Below, piece after piece: positions 9,783 to 17,350 of a stretch of 53,338 nucleotides of DNA. The stretch lies in contig JADGDI010000006.1 in assembly GCA_016744975.1 (NCBI GenBank), positions 1 to 53,338 of the forward strand, written 5' to 3'. Under the pieces are notes generated by a model that searched no databases, had not been told where the DNA came from, and was given only the letters and a program-made list of their open reading frames with translations. The position numbers and the translations under genes were made by a program. The stretch is from Hyphomicrobiales bacterium (lineage in GTDB: Bacteria > Pseudomonadota > Alphaproteobacteria > Rhizobiales > OSC116). Position 1 is the first letter of the stretch; each line of letters opens with the position of its first letter.

Positions 9783-10298
9783 TTATAAAATCCATTTATC
9801 TGGGGCATATAAAACCAACCCAGCTGCACCAATTGCAACACCGTAAGGCATGCGCATTTTTGGTGTAATGATGGCATTGACCCATGAAATATCGTTTATT
9901 TTTTTAGGCAATATGGCTTTTATATTGAGCAAGCGAATAAGCAATAATATGCCAGCGAGAATTCCACCAAAAATTGCCATTATTAACATGAAATAGATTA
10001 TATCCAATTCCCAGCCAACCCATGCGCCGATAGCCGCCACGCTCTTTGCATCGCCGCCACCAAAAAAATTAGCAGCAAATACAGCAAAACCGATCAACAA
10101 CAATATTGCAGCTGTTAATAAATGCCAGCCAACTTGCTCATAGGGCATTTTTACTAAAAATGCGGTTCCAATAAACCCAATAAACAATAGTGCATTAAGC
10201 CAATTGGGGATAATCATTGTAAAAAAGTCGAACAAAATTATCGCAACCATAATGGCAGGGAAAAAATATTGGATTATAAAGCTACTTAAACTATTCAT
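9783..10298 (-). CDS. cpaA: Prepilin peptidase CpaA/TadV (A24 family)
   Basis: Aspartic membrane peptidase of 171 aa that cleaves the leader of Flp prepilins. The two active-site aspartates are visible: the first in the FDFFTMIIPNWLN segment near residue 25, the second in the GxGD-type motif FFGGGDAKSVAAIGAW near residue 75. About six hydrophobic segments are present. It lacks the N-terminal methylase-associated domain of PilD, as expected for the short Tad-type enzymes. It is probably the first gene of the cpaABCDEF-tadBC run; the Flp pilin upstream is separated by a strong terminator. Confidence 0.94.
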   Translation of the reverse strand: MNSLSSFIIQYFFPAIMVAIILFDFFTMIIPNWLNALLFIGFIGTAFLVKMPYEQVGWHLLTAAILLLIGFAVFAANFFGGGDAKSVAAIGAWVGWELDIIYFMLIMAIFGGILAGILLLIRLLNIKAILPKKINDISWVNAIITPKMRMPYGVAIGAAGLVLYAPDKWIL

Positions 10299-10417
10299 TT
10301 TCTAGACCCGTGACTCATTTAGGTCAAAAGATCGCATGTTATGGTAAATCATTCCTTAACAATCTAAATAATGTCAGTTTACTGACTCATTTATTCTAGT
10401 CCATTAGTCTAAGCCAC

Positions 10418-10454
10418 AAAAAAAACGGCTCTAGCATCGCTAGAGCCGTTTTAA
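10418..10454 (-). terminator. Rho-independent terminator after the Flp pilin gene
   Basis: A near-perfect dyad of ACGGCTCTAGC and GCTAGAGCCGT with a three-base loop lies 30 bp past the pilin stop codon, flanked by A and T runs on both sides. Read on the minus strand, it ends in a run of eight T. This separates the abundant pilin transcript from the downstream assembly genes. The flanking runs mean it could also stop transcription in the other direction. Confidence 0.9.
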
Positions 10455-10483
10455 ACTTTTAAATAATACGAGTGATCTCGTTG

Positions 10484-10651
10484 CTATTTTTTAAGTTCAG
10501 TATTGATTGATGTAAATTTGGTATTTAAAGTTGAACCAATTAGGTTCACAGCACCAATAATAGCAACAGCAATACCTGCAGCAATTAGGCCATATTCAAT
10601 AGCAGTTGCACCAGACTCGTCATTTACAAAACGTTTTACTAAATTCTTCAT
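10484..10651 (-). CDS. pilA: Flp/Fap-type pilin subunit
   Basis: Small class IVb prepilin of 55 aa, starting at the ATG at 10651 (MKNLVKRFVNDESGATAIEY), which has a GGAG ribosome binding site. The short basic leader ends at Gly, followed by ATAIEYG, so CpaA should cut between G and A and leave the conserved Glu+5. A single hydrophobic helix (GLIAAGIAVAIIGAVNLIG) and a short polar tail follow. It is the major filament subunit of the Tad pilus. It is set apart from cpaA by its own terminator, and probably has its own promoter in the AT-rich region upstream. Confidence 0.95.
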   Translation of the reverse strand: MKNLVKRFVNDESGATAIEYGLIAAGIAVAIIGAVNLIGSTLNTKFTSINTELKK

Positions 10652-10669
10652 AATATACTCCATACACAA

Positions 10670-11163
10670 TATTTAATTTAAGCACCATTCTCTGTCATTC
10701 AATAACATCGAATTAACAACAATATATACCTCAAGTATTACCGAGTTATTAATGCGAACTTTTAAATATATATATACTTTAGGCTTGTAGACAAAAAGTA
10801 TTATTAAAATTATTACTAGAAAAAATTAGAATATCATAGTTACTTATTTATTAAGCTAAAATTATTACTAAGGTTATTATAGTTAATAATTTATTAAAGC
10901 AAATATATACTAATTTATATACAATAAGCCGGCAACCAAAAGGCATGGAATGATTTGATTAAACTGCTGATATTATGTGCCCGACCTGACAGATTTATCC
11001 AATTTGTTTAGCTCTGTATTATTATGATACGAAAATTTTAAATATTTGCAATTCGTTCACCTTTAATGCGTATTGTTAAGGAAAGAAAACACGCCTTTAT
11101 TTTTTTGAATTTATTATGGTTAATAAATAAAGGCATTAAAACCCAAATTAAAGCGAGTGATTA
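10670..11163. other. 494-bp AT-rich divergent intergenic region between Flp pilin and a pilus N-domain gene
   Basis: No ORF of interest was seen. The sequence is very AT-rich, with long runs of ATATAT (about 10765-10785). It should hold the promoters of the pilin gene (minus) and the 11164 gene (plus). It includes one exact TTAA-N7-TTAA arrangement, listed separately. Confidence 0.7.
10883..10897. promoter_or_regulatory. CtrA-like box (TTAA-N7-TTAA) upstream of the pilin gene
   Basis: TTAATAATTTATTAA matches the full alphaproteobacterial CtrA consensus TTAA-N7-TTAA exactly. It lies 232 bp upstream of the pilin start and 267 bp before the divergent 11164 gene. In Caulobacter pilA is CtrA-activated, so the match is suggestive. 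The region is so AT-rich that a chance match is quite possible. Confidence 0.35.
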
Positions 11164-11799
11164 ATGTCCATTTTAAAGCTGTCCTTGTTTCAAAGTCATG
11201 TTGCCAAATATCTGATCAGTGTAATATTCATTGTAATATACCTTTTATGGTTTGCAATGGCGCCCAGCGCACAGACCATTCGGATAGAGGTTAATAAGGC
11301 AAGTATTTTAAAACTTACCCAAACCCCTTCAACGATTATCATTGGCAACCCCGCACTTGCTGACATTACCCCACAAGACAACAATGTCCTTGTTTTGGTT
11401 GGAAAAGCCAGTGGCCGCACTAATATTATTATATTAGATGACGCAGGTAATGTGATGCACAATTATGATATTGCCATTCAAGAGGAGCAATCTGGCAACT
11501 TAACCATGTTTAGAGCTGGTAAGCAGTGGAGCTATTCTTGCGCGCCTTATTGTGAACGGGTAATCAACCCGAATGATGATAGTGATGCATTTGGAGCCAA
11601 CTTAAGCCAAGTCCAGGCAAAAGCTGACCAAATGAGCGGAGCAGCAAACAGTGAAAATACCACCGAGGACGCAGGATTTGGTGGATCTCTTAGTGGTGCT
11701 CCCACCAATGGTGCAGCATCAGCTGGTTTTGGCACACAAGGTAATGGCATGCAAGGAATGGGCGCTCAAATGTTTAAGGTTTTGCCACCGACTAACTAG
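11164..11799 (+). CDS. Pilus assembly N-terminal domain protein (CpaC-like N domain without secretin)
   Basis: Exported 211-aa protein with an N-terminal hydrophobic segment (YLISVIFIVIYLLWFAMAP). A pilus-formation N-terminal domain (about residues 38-105) follows, with TPSTIIIGNPALADITP and GKASGRTNIIILDDAGN, the same domain found in front of the secretin core of CpaC. There is no secretin domain. Instead it has a short segment with two cysteines (YSCAPYCERV) and a low-complexity Gly/Asn/Ala/Met-rich tail. Similar stand-alone proteins occur near tad loci, but their role is not settled; it could dock on the secretin or the pilus base. It is divergent from the pilin gene. Confidence 0.8.
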   Translation: MSILKLSLFQSHVAKYLISVIFIVIYLLWFAMAPSAQTIRIEVNKASILKLTQTPSTIIIGNPALADITPQDNNVLVLVGKASGRTNIIILDDAGNVMHNYDIAIQEEQSGNLTMFRAGKQWSYSCAPYCERVINPNDDSDAFGANLSQVQAKADQMSGAANSENTTEDAGFGGSLSGAPTNGAASAGFGTQGNGMQGMGAQMFKVLPPTN

Positions 11800-11925
11800 C
11801 CATTGGTTAACTTCCAAAATCAAGCCCTTTTAAACCTGTTTAGTCATTATAAACTTGTTTGAGAGGGTTTTTATTTGCTTCCTGCTGGCCTTAGCGATAA
11901 GAAATATTATGTGCTCTAAACACAA

Positions 11926-11955
11926 TTTGACAAAGCCAATTTTGACAAAGCCAAT
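11926..11955 (+). repeat. 15-bp perfect tandem duplication before truA
   Basis: The unit TTTGACAAAGCCAAT occurs twice in direct succession, ending 13 bp before the truA start. Each copy contains a TTGACA hexamer. No well-placed -10 box was found for either copy, so a promoter role is not shown. Confidence 0.7.
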
Positions 11956-11968
11956 AAGGATAAAGTAA

Positions 11969-12706
11969 ATGCCGCGATATAAACTAACCATAGAATATAA
12001 TGGGGCGGGCTTTTATGGGTGGCAAATTCAGGCAACGGGAAAAACTGTTCAGGGGCAAATAGAGATTGCGCTAAGCAAATTCACCAAACAAAAACCTAGA
12101 GTTAACGGCTCTGGACGCACGGACTCAGGCGTACATGCACTGGGGCAGGTTGCTCATCTGGATTTAGACAAATCATGGCCTGTACAAAAATTGCGTGAAG
12201 CATTAAATTTCCATTTAAAACCAGACTTGATTTCGATTTTAAATGTTGAGTTAGTGGATGAGCAGTTTGATGCTCGGTTCTCGGCCATCAGGCGACATTA
12301 TATATATAAGATTGTTAATCGCCGATCACCGCTTGCCATTGGGGCGGGATTGGCTTGGCATGTTCGGCAACCGCTTAATGTTACCGCAATGGCTGAGGCA
12401 GCAAAATATTTAGAAGGCCTGCATGATTTTACAACATTTAGATCGGTCCATTGTCAGGCGAAATCCCCAATTAAGACGGTTGACTGTCTTGTGGTTAGCG
12501 CATGTGCAGAACAAATAGAAGTTACCGTTTCGGCCCGTTCTTTCATGCATAATCAGGTAAGGTCATTTGTTGGAAGCCTCAAGAATGTTGGCGAAGGGCG
12601 CTGGCCTGCAAAGCAAATGCAGATAGCGCTAAAAGCCCAAGACCGCCACCAATGTGGCGAGGTTGCACCAGCTCATGGGCTATATTTTGCCAATATTGAA
12701 TATTAA
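11969..12706 (+). CDS. truA: tRNA pseudouridine(38-40) synthase TruA
   Basis: Cytoplasmic enzyme of 245 aa that isomerises uridines 38-40 in the anticodon stem-loop of tRNAs. The catalytic aspartate sits in the conserved GSGRTDSGVHALGQVAHLD segment near residue 52. Other family blocks are the N-terminal YKLTIEYNGAGFYGWQIQ and the C-terminal SFMHNQVRSFVGSLKNVGEG. The length is normal. The AAGGATAAAGTAA upstream gives a ribosome binding site. It stands alone between the pilus N-domain gene and a convergent small ORF. Confidence 0.97.
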   Translation: MPRYKLTIEYNGAGFYGWQIQATGKTVQGQIEIALSKFTKQKPRVNGSGRTDSGVHALGQVAHLDLDKSWPVQKLREALNFHLKPDLISILNVELVDEQFDARFSAIRRHYIYKIVNRRSPLAIGAGLAWHVRQPLNVTAMAEAAKYLEGLHDFTTFRSVHCQAKSPIKTVDCLVVSACAEQIEVTVSARSFMHNQVRSFVGSLKNVGEGRWPAKQMQIALKAQDRHQCGEVAPAHGLYFANIEY

Positions 12707-12740
12707 TGTAATTTTTATTTATTTATCCAATGCGTTCGCG

Positions 12741-12790
12741 CTCACATTAATGTGTTAGTACTCACAATAATGTATTAGTTTTCACAATAT
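12741..12790. repeat. 20-bp imperfect tandem repeat (about 2.5 copies)
   Basis: The units CTCACATTAATGTGTTAGTA and CTCACAATAATGTATTAGTT are followed by a partial third copy starting TTCACAATA. The repeat covers the 3' end and stop codon of the small minus-strand gene at 12775 and the space after truA. The first unit contains the palindrome CACATTAATGTG. Confidence 0.75.
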
Positions 12791-13125
12791 AGATTGACCA
12801 TTTTACACATATTCAGATTAGATTTGGTCAATATTTCTTTTAAATGGTTGCTTAATGTATACTGATATTGGTTTTTGTTAAGCTCAACCAGTAAATAAGC
12901 CTCTTTTCCACTTTGGCAAATTACTTTTTTAAGCGCCATTGTATTATTCTTAATATAGTTTTTATCGATTATATTCCAATATTGCGAAATGTAAGCGATT
13001 GTTTGGCAAGTTTCATATTCTGGTAATTTAGCATCATCTGCATGTGGTGAAAAAGTTAGCATTGCAGAAAAGCTGCATATGATAACGCGTAACCCTCGGT
13101 ATAAATTCTTGTACAAAAATGTCAT
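12775..13125 (-). CDS. Small hypothetical secreted protein with four cysteines
   Basis: This 116-aa protein was not recognised. A basic N-terminus and hydrophobic segment (GLRVIICSFSAMLTFSPHADD) look like a cleavable signal peptide, so the mature part of about 88 residues is probably periplasmic or secreted. Four cysteines in the mature part (ETCQTIA, KVICQSG, LNMCKMV, LYCEN) could form two disulfides. Lysine and asparagine content is high, as in lowly conserved AT-rich genes. It is convergent with truA and downstream of the TadD-like gene, but 94 bp from it. It could be a pilus accessory factor or an unrelated orphan. Confidence 0.55.
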   Translation of the reverse strand: MTFLYKNLYRGLRVIICSFSAMLTFSPHADDAKLPEYETCQTIAYISQYWNIIDKNYIKNNTMALKKVICQSGKEAYLLVELNKNQYQYTLSNHLKEILTKSNLNMCKMVNLYCEN

Positions 13126-13219
13126 AATAGTTTCGCAAAGTTAAGTCTTAAACTAAAGTATGAAATATTATTGTGTCAAGATTAAGGATGAAGCAATTTA
13201 TTACCCATGAGTTAGATTA

Positions 13220-14008
13220 TTAACCCTTAGAACGAATTTTTTTAATCTGCGCGATGTTGGCCTCGACTTGATTTAATGGCAAATCCTGCATGAATATTTT
13301 TTTAGATTGTTCATATTTACCTTGTAGGCCAAGTATAAATGCATAATTTTGGCGCATTTTGGCAGTCGCATTTGTGTGCTTTACTGCGATTGCTAGATGT
13401 CGTTCAGCAAGGATGAGCTGTTTATTCATCATATAGGTAACACCTAAATTGGTGTGGATTTGCGGATTATTAGGGCTAAGTTTAATTGCTTTTGTATAGC
13501 TCGCTACGGCAAGCTTTTGCTCGCCCATTTTACTATGTAAACCACCAATATCATTATATATACGCCAATCATTTGGGGCATAATTAACCGCAACTAATAA
13601 TTTTCGAAGTGCAGGGCCGACTAACCCTTGGCTGGACAATATTTTGGCATGCACCCGGATTATTTCTGCGCTTTTTTTATGTATCTGCGCGCCATCATTG
13701 AGTATTTTTGTTGCGTTGCTGGTTGAGCCGATGGAGGCTAATGCTTTTGCATAGCCAATGATATTGGCTAATGAAGTTTTATCAGCCTCATACGCATCCC
13801 CCCAAATTTGAACATTGCGAAAAGCCTTTGCTTGGCCATCCACAACAGGGTCACCCGTTAGTTTGATTTCACTTCGTTTGTCATTTAATGGGCTGTTGGC
13901 GTTGTTAAAAATATTGCTACTGCACCCACCAAGCCATAAAATATTTAGCAATATAAGGGCTTTAACACTGTTTTTTAGATATGTATGATATTTTTGATTG
14001 AGCGGCAT
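13220..14008 (-). CDS. tadD: TadD-like tetratricopeptide lipoprotein
   Basis: TPR protein of 262 aa, probably an outer-membrane lipoprotein, with the lipobox LGGC at about residue 29 (LLNILWLGGCSS). At least three TPR-like repeats are visible from about residue 105: APNDWRIYNDIGGLHSKMGE, LSPNNPQIHTNLGVTYMMNK and the following alpha-pair. In Tad systems TadD is the lipoprotein pilotin-like factor needed for secretin assembly, and the position 3 kb from the main cluster supports that role. TPR lipoproteins are common, so the assignment depends on context. Confidence 0.78.
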   Translation of the reverse strand: MPLNQKYHTYLKNSVKALILLNILWLGGCSSNIFNNANSPLNDKRSEIKLTGDPVVDGQAKAFRNVQIWGDAYEADKTSLANIIGYAKALASIGSTSNATKILNDGAQIHKKSAEIIRVHAKILSSQGLVGPALRKLLVAVNYAPNDWRIYNDIGGLHSKMGEQKLAVASYTKAIKLSPNNPQIHTNLGVTYMMNKQLILAERHLAIAVKHTNATAKMRQNYAFILGLQGKYEQSKKIFMQDLPLNQVEANIAQIKKIRSKG

Positions 14009-14137
14009 ATTGAGTATCTTTGATTATAACAGATTGATTCGTGCAGAAACATAGAAGCCTATAATGCTGTGTGTTTGTCAATAAAGCGTTAACCATATTT
14101 ATAAATCCCGCTATAATAGTAATATGAGGAGAAACCA

Positions 14138-15538
14138 ATGAATTTACTTAAATCTGCCAATAATGCCATTTCAATAAAACTAATATCAACGGATGATTTT
14201 CAGCAAATGTCATCAATACCGAGGCATCATAAAAAATGGATGCAACTGCACCAGTTTGAAGCCAATGAAGGTGATTTAATATCTATCGCTAGCGCAAGTG
14301 GTGACGTGGAACAGGTATATTTTGGTGTTGGAAAGCAAGGTAGCGATGTATTTTTGCTTCAAGATCCGTTTAATTTGGCCAAATTAAATCAATTACCGCC
14401 AGCAACATATAAAATAGAACAAAAATTAACCAACGCTGAGATTGCATATTTTGCATTTGCTTTAGCAGATTACAAATTTGATCGTTATAAAAAAACAGAT
14501 GTAAAGTTAGAAAGTGAAAAAGTCTTACTGGTAATTGAGCCAGGTTTGGACTTCAATGATATTGAAAATCAAATTGCGGCAATTGGCCTGACGCGGGATT
14601 TAATAAACACGCCTGCGAATGATATGGGGCCAGAAGAATTGGCATTTGCCATTCAAAATTTGGCCGATAATTTTAATGCGGAATATCGAGATATTATTGG
14701 TGACACGCTTTTAGAACAGGGCTTTAATTTGATCCATACTGTCGGCCGAGCAAGTGACCGTGCGCCGCGTTTGGTTGAATTGAAATGGCGATCTAACAAA
14801 CAGGCCAATTTACCGAAATTAACTTTAGTGGGTAAGGGGGTTATATTTGATACAGGCGGGTTAGATTTAAAGCCAGCTGCTGGTATGTTGCTTATGAAAA
14901 AAGACATGGGCGGCGCTGCCAATGTCATTGGTTTGGCCCAAATGATTATGACGGCAAATCTTCCTGTGGAACTGACATTATTGGTTGGCGCAGTTGAAAA
15001 CTCAGTTTCATCCAATGCATTTAGACCTTCGGATATTTTAACGGCCTATAATGGTACAACGGTTGAAATTGGCAATACGGATGCGGAAGGGCGGCTAGTG
15101 TTAGCCGATTTATTAGCCCTAGCAGATGAAGCGCAGCCAGATTTAATGATAGATATGGCGACTTTAACAGGCGCGGCGCGGGTAGCCGTTGGGCCAGAAA
15201 TTGCAGCATTTTTTACCGATGATACAGAATTGGCACAAGATTTAGTCATTCATAGTGCAAAAACTGAAGATGCCATTTGGCAGTTGCCACTTTATCAGCC
15301 CTATTTAAAGACTATGAATAGTAAAGTTGCAGATATGAATAATATTTCATCCATGCCATTGGCGGGTGCGACCAGCGCTGCTCTATTTTTAAAGCATTTT
15401 GTAAAAAATACCAAAAGTTATATACATTGGGATATAAATGCATGGAACATTAGTGAGCGCTTAGCACGGCCTATCGGCGGTGAAGCAATGGGAATTAGAG
15501 CAATATTTTCTATGCTGAAAAGCAAATATGAGGTTTGA
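14138..15538 (+). CDS. Leucyl aminopeptidase family M17 metallopeptidase
   Basis: Cytoplasmic two-metal aminopeptidase of 466 aa. The M17 catalytic region is clear: VGKGVIFDTGGLDLKPAAGM near residue 230, with the metal-binding Asp and catalytic Lys, then MKKDMGGAANVIG near 254 and the signature NTDAEGRLVLAD near 312. The N-terminal part (1-150) is the less conserved M17 N-domain. It has a good ribosome binding site (GAGGAG, 6 bp before ATG). It resembles the alphaproteobacterial PepB/PepA-like branch rather than E. coli PepA, so no symbol is given. It stands alone, divergent from tadD. Confidence 0.93.
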   Translation: MNLLKSANNAISIKLISTDDFQQMSSIPRHHKKWMQLHQFEANEGDLISIASASGDVEQVYFGVGKQGSDVFLLQDPFNLAKLNQLPPATYKIEQKLTNAEIAYFAFALADYKFDRYKKTDVKLESEKVLLVIEPGLDFNDIENQIAAIGLTRDLINTPANDMGPEELAFAIQNLADNFNAEYRDIIGDTLLEQGFNLIHTVGRASDRAPRLVELKWRSNKQANLPKLTLVGKGVIFDTGGLDLKPAAGMLLMKKDMGGAANVIGLAQMIMTANLPVELTLLVGAVENSVSSNAFRPSDILTAYNGTTVEIGNTDAEGRLVLADLLALADEAQPDLMIDMATLTGAARVAVGPEIAAFFTDDTELAQDLVIHSAKTEDAIWQLPLYQPYLKTMNSKVADMNNISSMPLAGATSAALFLKHFVKNTKSYIHWDINAWNISERLARPIGGEAMGIRAIFSMLKSKYEV

Positions 15539-15574
15539 TTTAGCCTAATATCATGGTTAATAAATTCTTAACTT

Positions 15575-15600
15575 GCTAGCAAGCTTCGAGTCTTGCTAGC
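15575..15600 (+). terminator. Hairpin after the M17 aminopeptidase gene
   Basis: GCTAGCAAG and CTTGCTAGC form a perfect 9-bp stem with an eight-base loop, 36 bp past the stop codon. There is no T tract after it, so it may be a 3'-end stabilising hairpin or a weak terminator rather than a canonical one. Confidence 0.45.
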
Positions 15601-15845
15601 GGGTGAAGCCTCAAAAATGTTGCTTGGTCATAAAAATACCCAGATATTTGTCGCGACTTAGCGTATATTAACAAAACCCATTTAAATAGTTGCTGAAGGC
15701 AAGCTATTGTTGATATTTATTGATGTAATGGATGGCGCGCTCAATTCATTTTGATATATTTTTTTAATAAACCATTCAATTTATGCGGCTGTAAGCGCCG
15801 ACCTGTGCATAAAACACGATGAATTATGAGCTTTTTCAGCAATAT

Positions 15846-15961
15846 GATTCGATTCTTGGGTTTATTTGGGGAAAACGACTTTATTTACCTGCCCGACCTT
15901 GCCACAGATTCACCATATGGTGTAGTTTACTATTTGTTAACCACATTATGTGGGGTGATGG
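15846..15961 (+). promoter_or_regulatory. gcrA upstream region with GANTC sites and palindromes
   Basis: GATTC occurs at 15846-15850, 15851-15855 and 15907-15911. GANTC is the CcrM methylation site, and GcrA acts at promoters carrying methylated GANTC. Two palindromes close to the gene, ACCATATGGT and CCACATTATGTGG (6-bp arms, 1-bp centre), could bind a dimeric regulator. No -35/-10 pair was assigned. Confidence 0.35.
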
Positions 15962-16000
15962 TTGGCTAAATTGCGGAATTTAGTTAAATGAGGAGGCTAC

Positions 16001-16522
16001 ATGGCGTGGACAGATGATAGAGTCGAACTGCTTAAGAAATTGTGGAATGACGGGTTAAGTGCGAGTCAAATTGCAAACCAAATGGGCGGTGTAACCCGCA
16101 ATGCGGTAATTGGTAAAGTTCATCGTTTAGGACTATCAGGTAGAGCGACATCTACTCGAGGTAGAGCAGCAAACAAGGCTGGCAAAACTGCGGCATCTAA
16201 ACAGCGCAGTCAACGCCGTGAACCCAAAATGCCTTCTATGGGTAATGCTGCATATAAAGTAGCGCCTGAAACCAAGGCAGAAGCCATTATTGAACCAAAA
16301 GTTTCACCAGTAAAATTGGTTGAAACGCCAACAGGTAATAATATCGGTATTTATGATTTAACCGAATATACTTGTCGCTGGCCTGTTGGTGACCCAACTG
16401 AAAATGATTTTCATTTTTGTGGTGGCCGAAATAACGGCAGTGGTCCATATTGTGAAAGCCATGCCCAAGTTGCTTATCAGCCAGCAATTCGACGTAAGAC
16501 AGGTAAGAAAAATGTTGCTTAA
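16001..16522 (+). CDS. gcrA: GcrA cell-cycle regulator
   Basis: Alphaproteobacterial transcription factor of 173 aa that binds sigma70-RNA polymerase and methylated GANTC promoters. The N-terminal DNA-binding helix-turn-helix is classical (WTDDRVELLKKLWNDGLSAS, then NAVIGKVHRLGLSGRA). A basic Ala/Lys linker follows. The C-terminal sigma-interacting part is seen at about residues 115-160 (YTCRWPVGDPTENDFHFCGG, then CESHAQVAY). The start has a strong GAGGAGG site. The gene is monocistronic, with a terminator 38 bp downstream. Its presence is one of the best indicators of the class of organism. Confidence 0.97.
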   Translation: MAWTDDRVELLKKLWNDGLSASQIANQMGGVTRNAVIGKVHRLGLSGRATSTRGRAANKAGKTAASKQRSQRREPKMPSMGNAAYKVAPETKAEAIIEPKVSPVKLVETPTGNNIGIYDLTEYTCRWPVGDPTENDFHFCGGRNNGSGPYCESHAQVAYQPAIRRKTGKKNVA

Positions 16523-16560
16523 CCAATAATGTGCAGCAACAGTAAAATATATGATACATC

Positions 16561-16590
16561 AAGGCCTCATTTTTTAATGGGGCTTTTTTT
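16561..16590 (+). terminator. Rho-independent terminator of gcrA
   Basis: GCCTCATT pairs with AATGGGGC (one G-U) across a T-rich loop and is followed by seven T. It lies between gcrA and the convergent phoB. Confidence 0.9.
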
Positions 16591-16621
16591 ATAGGGTGTT
16601 TTCAATATCAATTTATGTCGG

Positions 16622-17326
16622 TTAAAACTTATCGTCAAAACTATAGCCAGCACCGCGAATGGTACGGATTGGATCGGCTAATTTATCTGGGTTGTTTTTG
16701 TTCAATTGCAAGGATTTCCTCAAACGGCCAATATGGACATCAACGGTTCGTTCATCTACATAGACATCTTGACCCCAAACATTGTCGAGCAATTGTTCCC
16801 GGTTAAAAACTCGACCTGGTTTTTGCATAAGAAATTGCAATAATTTAAACTCGGTTGGCCCCAAATCCAGCTCAATATCAGCACGGCTAACACGTAGATT
16901 TTGGTTGTTCAATATAATATCCCCAAGTTTGATTTCATCATTCATTGTTGCTGGGATGGTGCGTTTGAGCAATGCTTTTATCCGAGCGATCAATTCTTTC
17001 ATGCTGAATGGTTTGACTAGGTAATCGTCAGCACCAACATCAAAGCCGCGCAGTTTTTCATCTTCCGCGCCGCGCGCTGTGGTCATGATAACTGGAATAT
17101 TTCGAGTGTTAGGATTATTGCGTAAACTTTTACAAATTTCAATTCCCGATTGTCCTGGCAACATCCAATCTAGTAGGATTAAATCGGGCAGTTTTTCAGC
17201 GATATAAATACCAACTTGGTCACCATGATTGCACAAACGAATTTCAAAGCCCGCTTCTTGCAAATTGTACACAAGTAAGATACCGAGTGCCTCCTCATCT
17301 TCAATAACCAAAATTGAAACGCGCAT
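16622..17326 (-). CDS. phoB: Phosphate regulon response regulator PhoB
   Basis: OmpR-family response regulator of 234 aa. The start at 17326 (MRVSILVIEDEEALGILL) is preferred because an AGGG site precedes it and the receiver domain begins there; the ATG at 17347 is an alternative. The phospho-acceptor Asp is in LPDLILLDWMLPGQSG near residue 53, with the conserved Lys in DDYLVKPF. The winged-helix DNA-binding domain is seen at about 130-230 (GPTEFKLLQFLMQKPGRVF and VDVHIGRLRKSL). It is the last gene of the pst block, after phoU. Phosphorylated PhoB should act at the Pho box before pstS. Confidence 0.96.
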   Translation of the reverse strand: MRVSILVIEDEEALGILLVYNLQEAGFEIRLCNHGDQVGIYIAEKLPDLILLDWMLPGQSGIEICKSLRNNPNTRNIPVIMTTARGAEDEKLRGFDVGADDYLVKPFSMKELIARIKALLKRTIPATMNDEIKLGDIILNNQNLRVSRADIELDLGPTEFKLLQFLMQKPGRVFNREQLLDNVWGQDVYVDERTVDVHIGRLRKSLQLNKNNPDKLADPIRTIRGAGYSFDDKF

Positions 17327-17350
17327 GTCAGACCCTAATATTGCCAAATT

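Larger units (their letters stand above)
15541..16000. other. 460-bp intergenic region upstream of gcrA
   Basis: No gene was seen. The left part carries a hairpin after the aminopeptidase gene and a TTAA-N7-TTAA match at 15557-15571. The right part has three GATTC (GANTC) sites at 15846, 15851 and 15907, and two short palindromes, ACCATATGGT and CCACATTATGTGG. This suggests a regulated gcrA promoter. Confidence 0.7.

Noticed and set aside
15557-15571. TTAA-N7-TTAA match after the aminopeptidase gene
   Set aside because: It is about 430 bp from gcrA, in AT-rich DNA, with no gene close enough to regulate convincingly.
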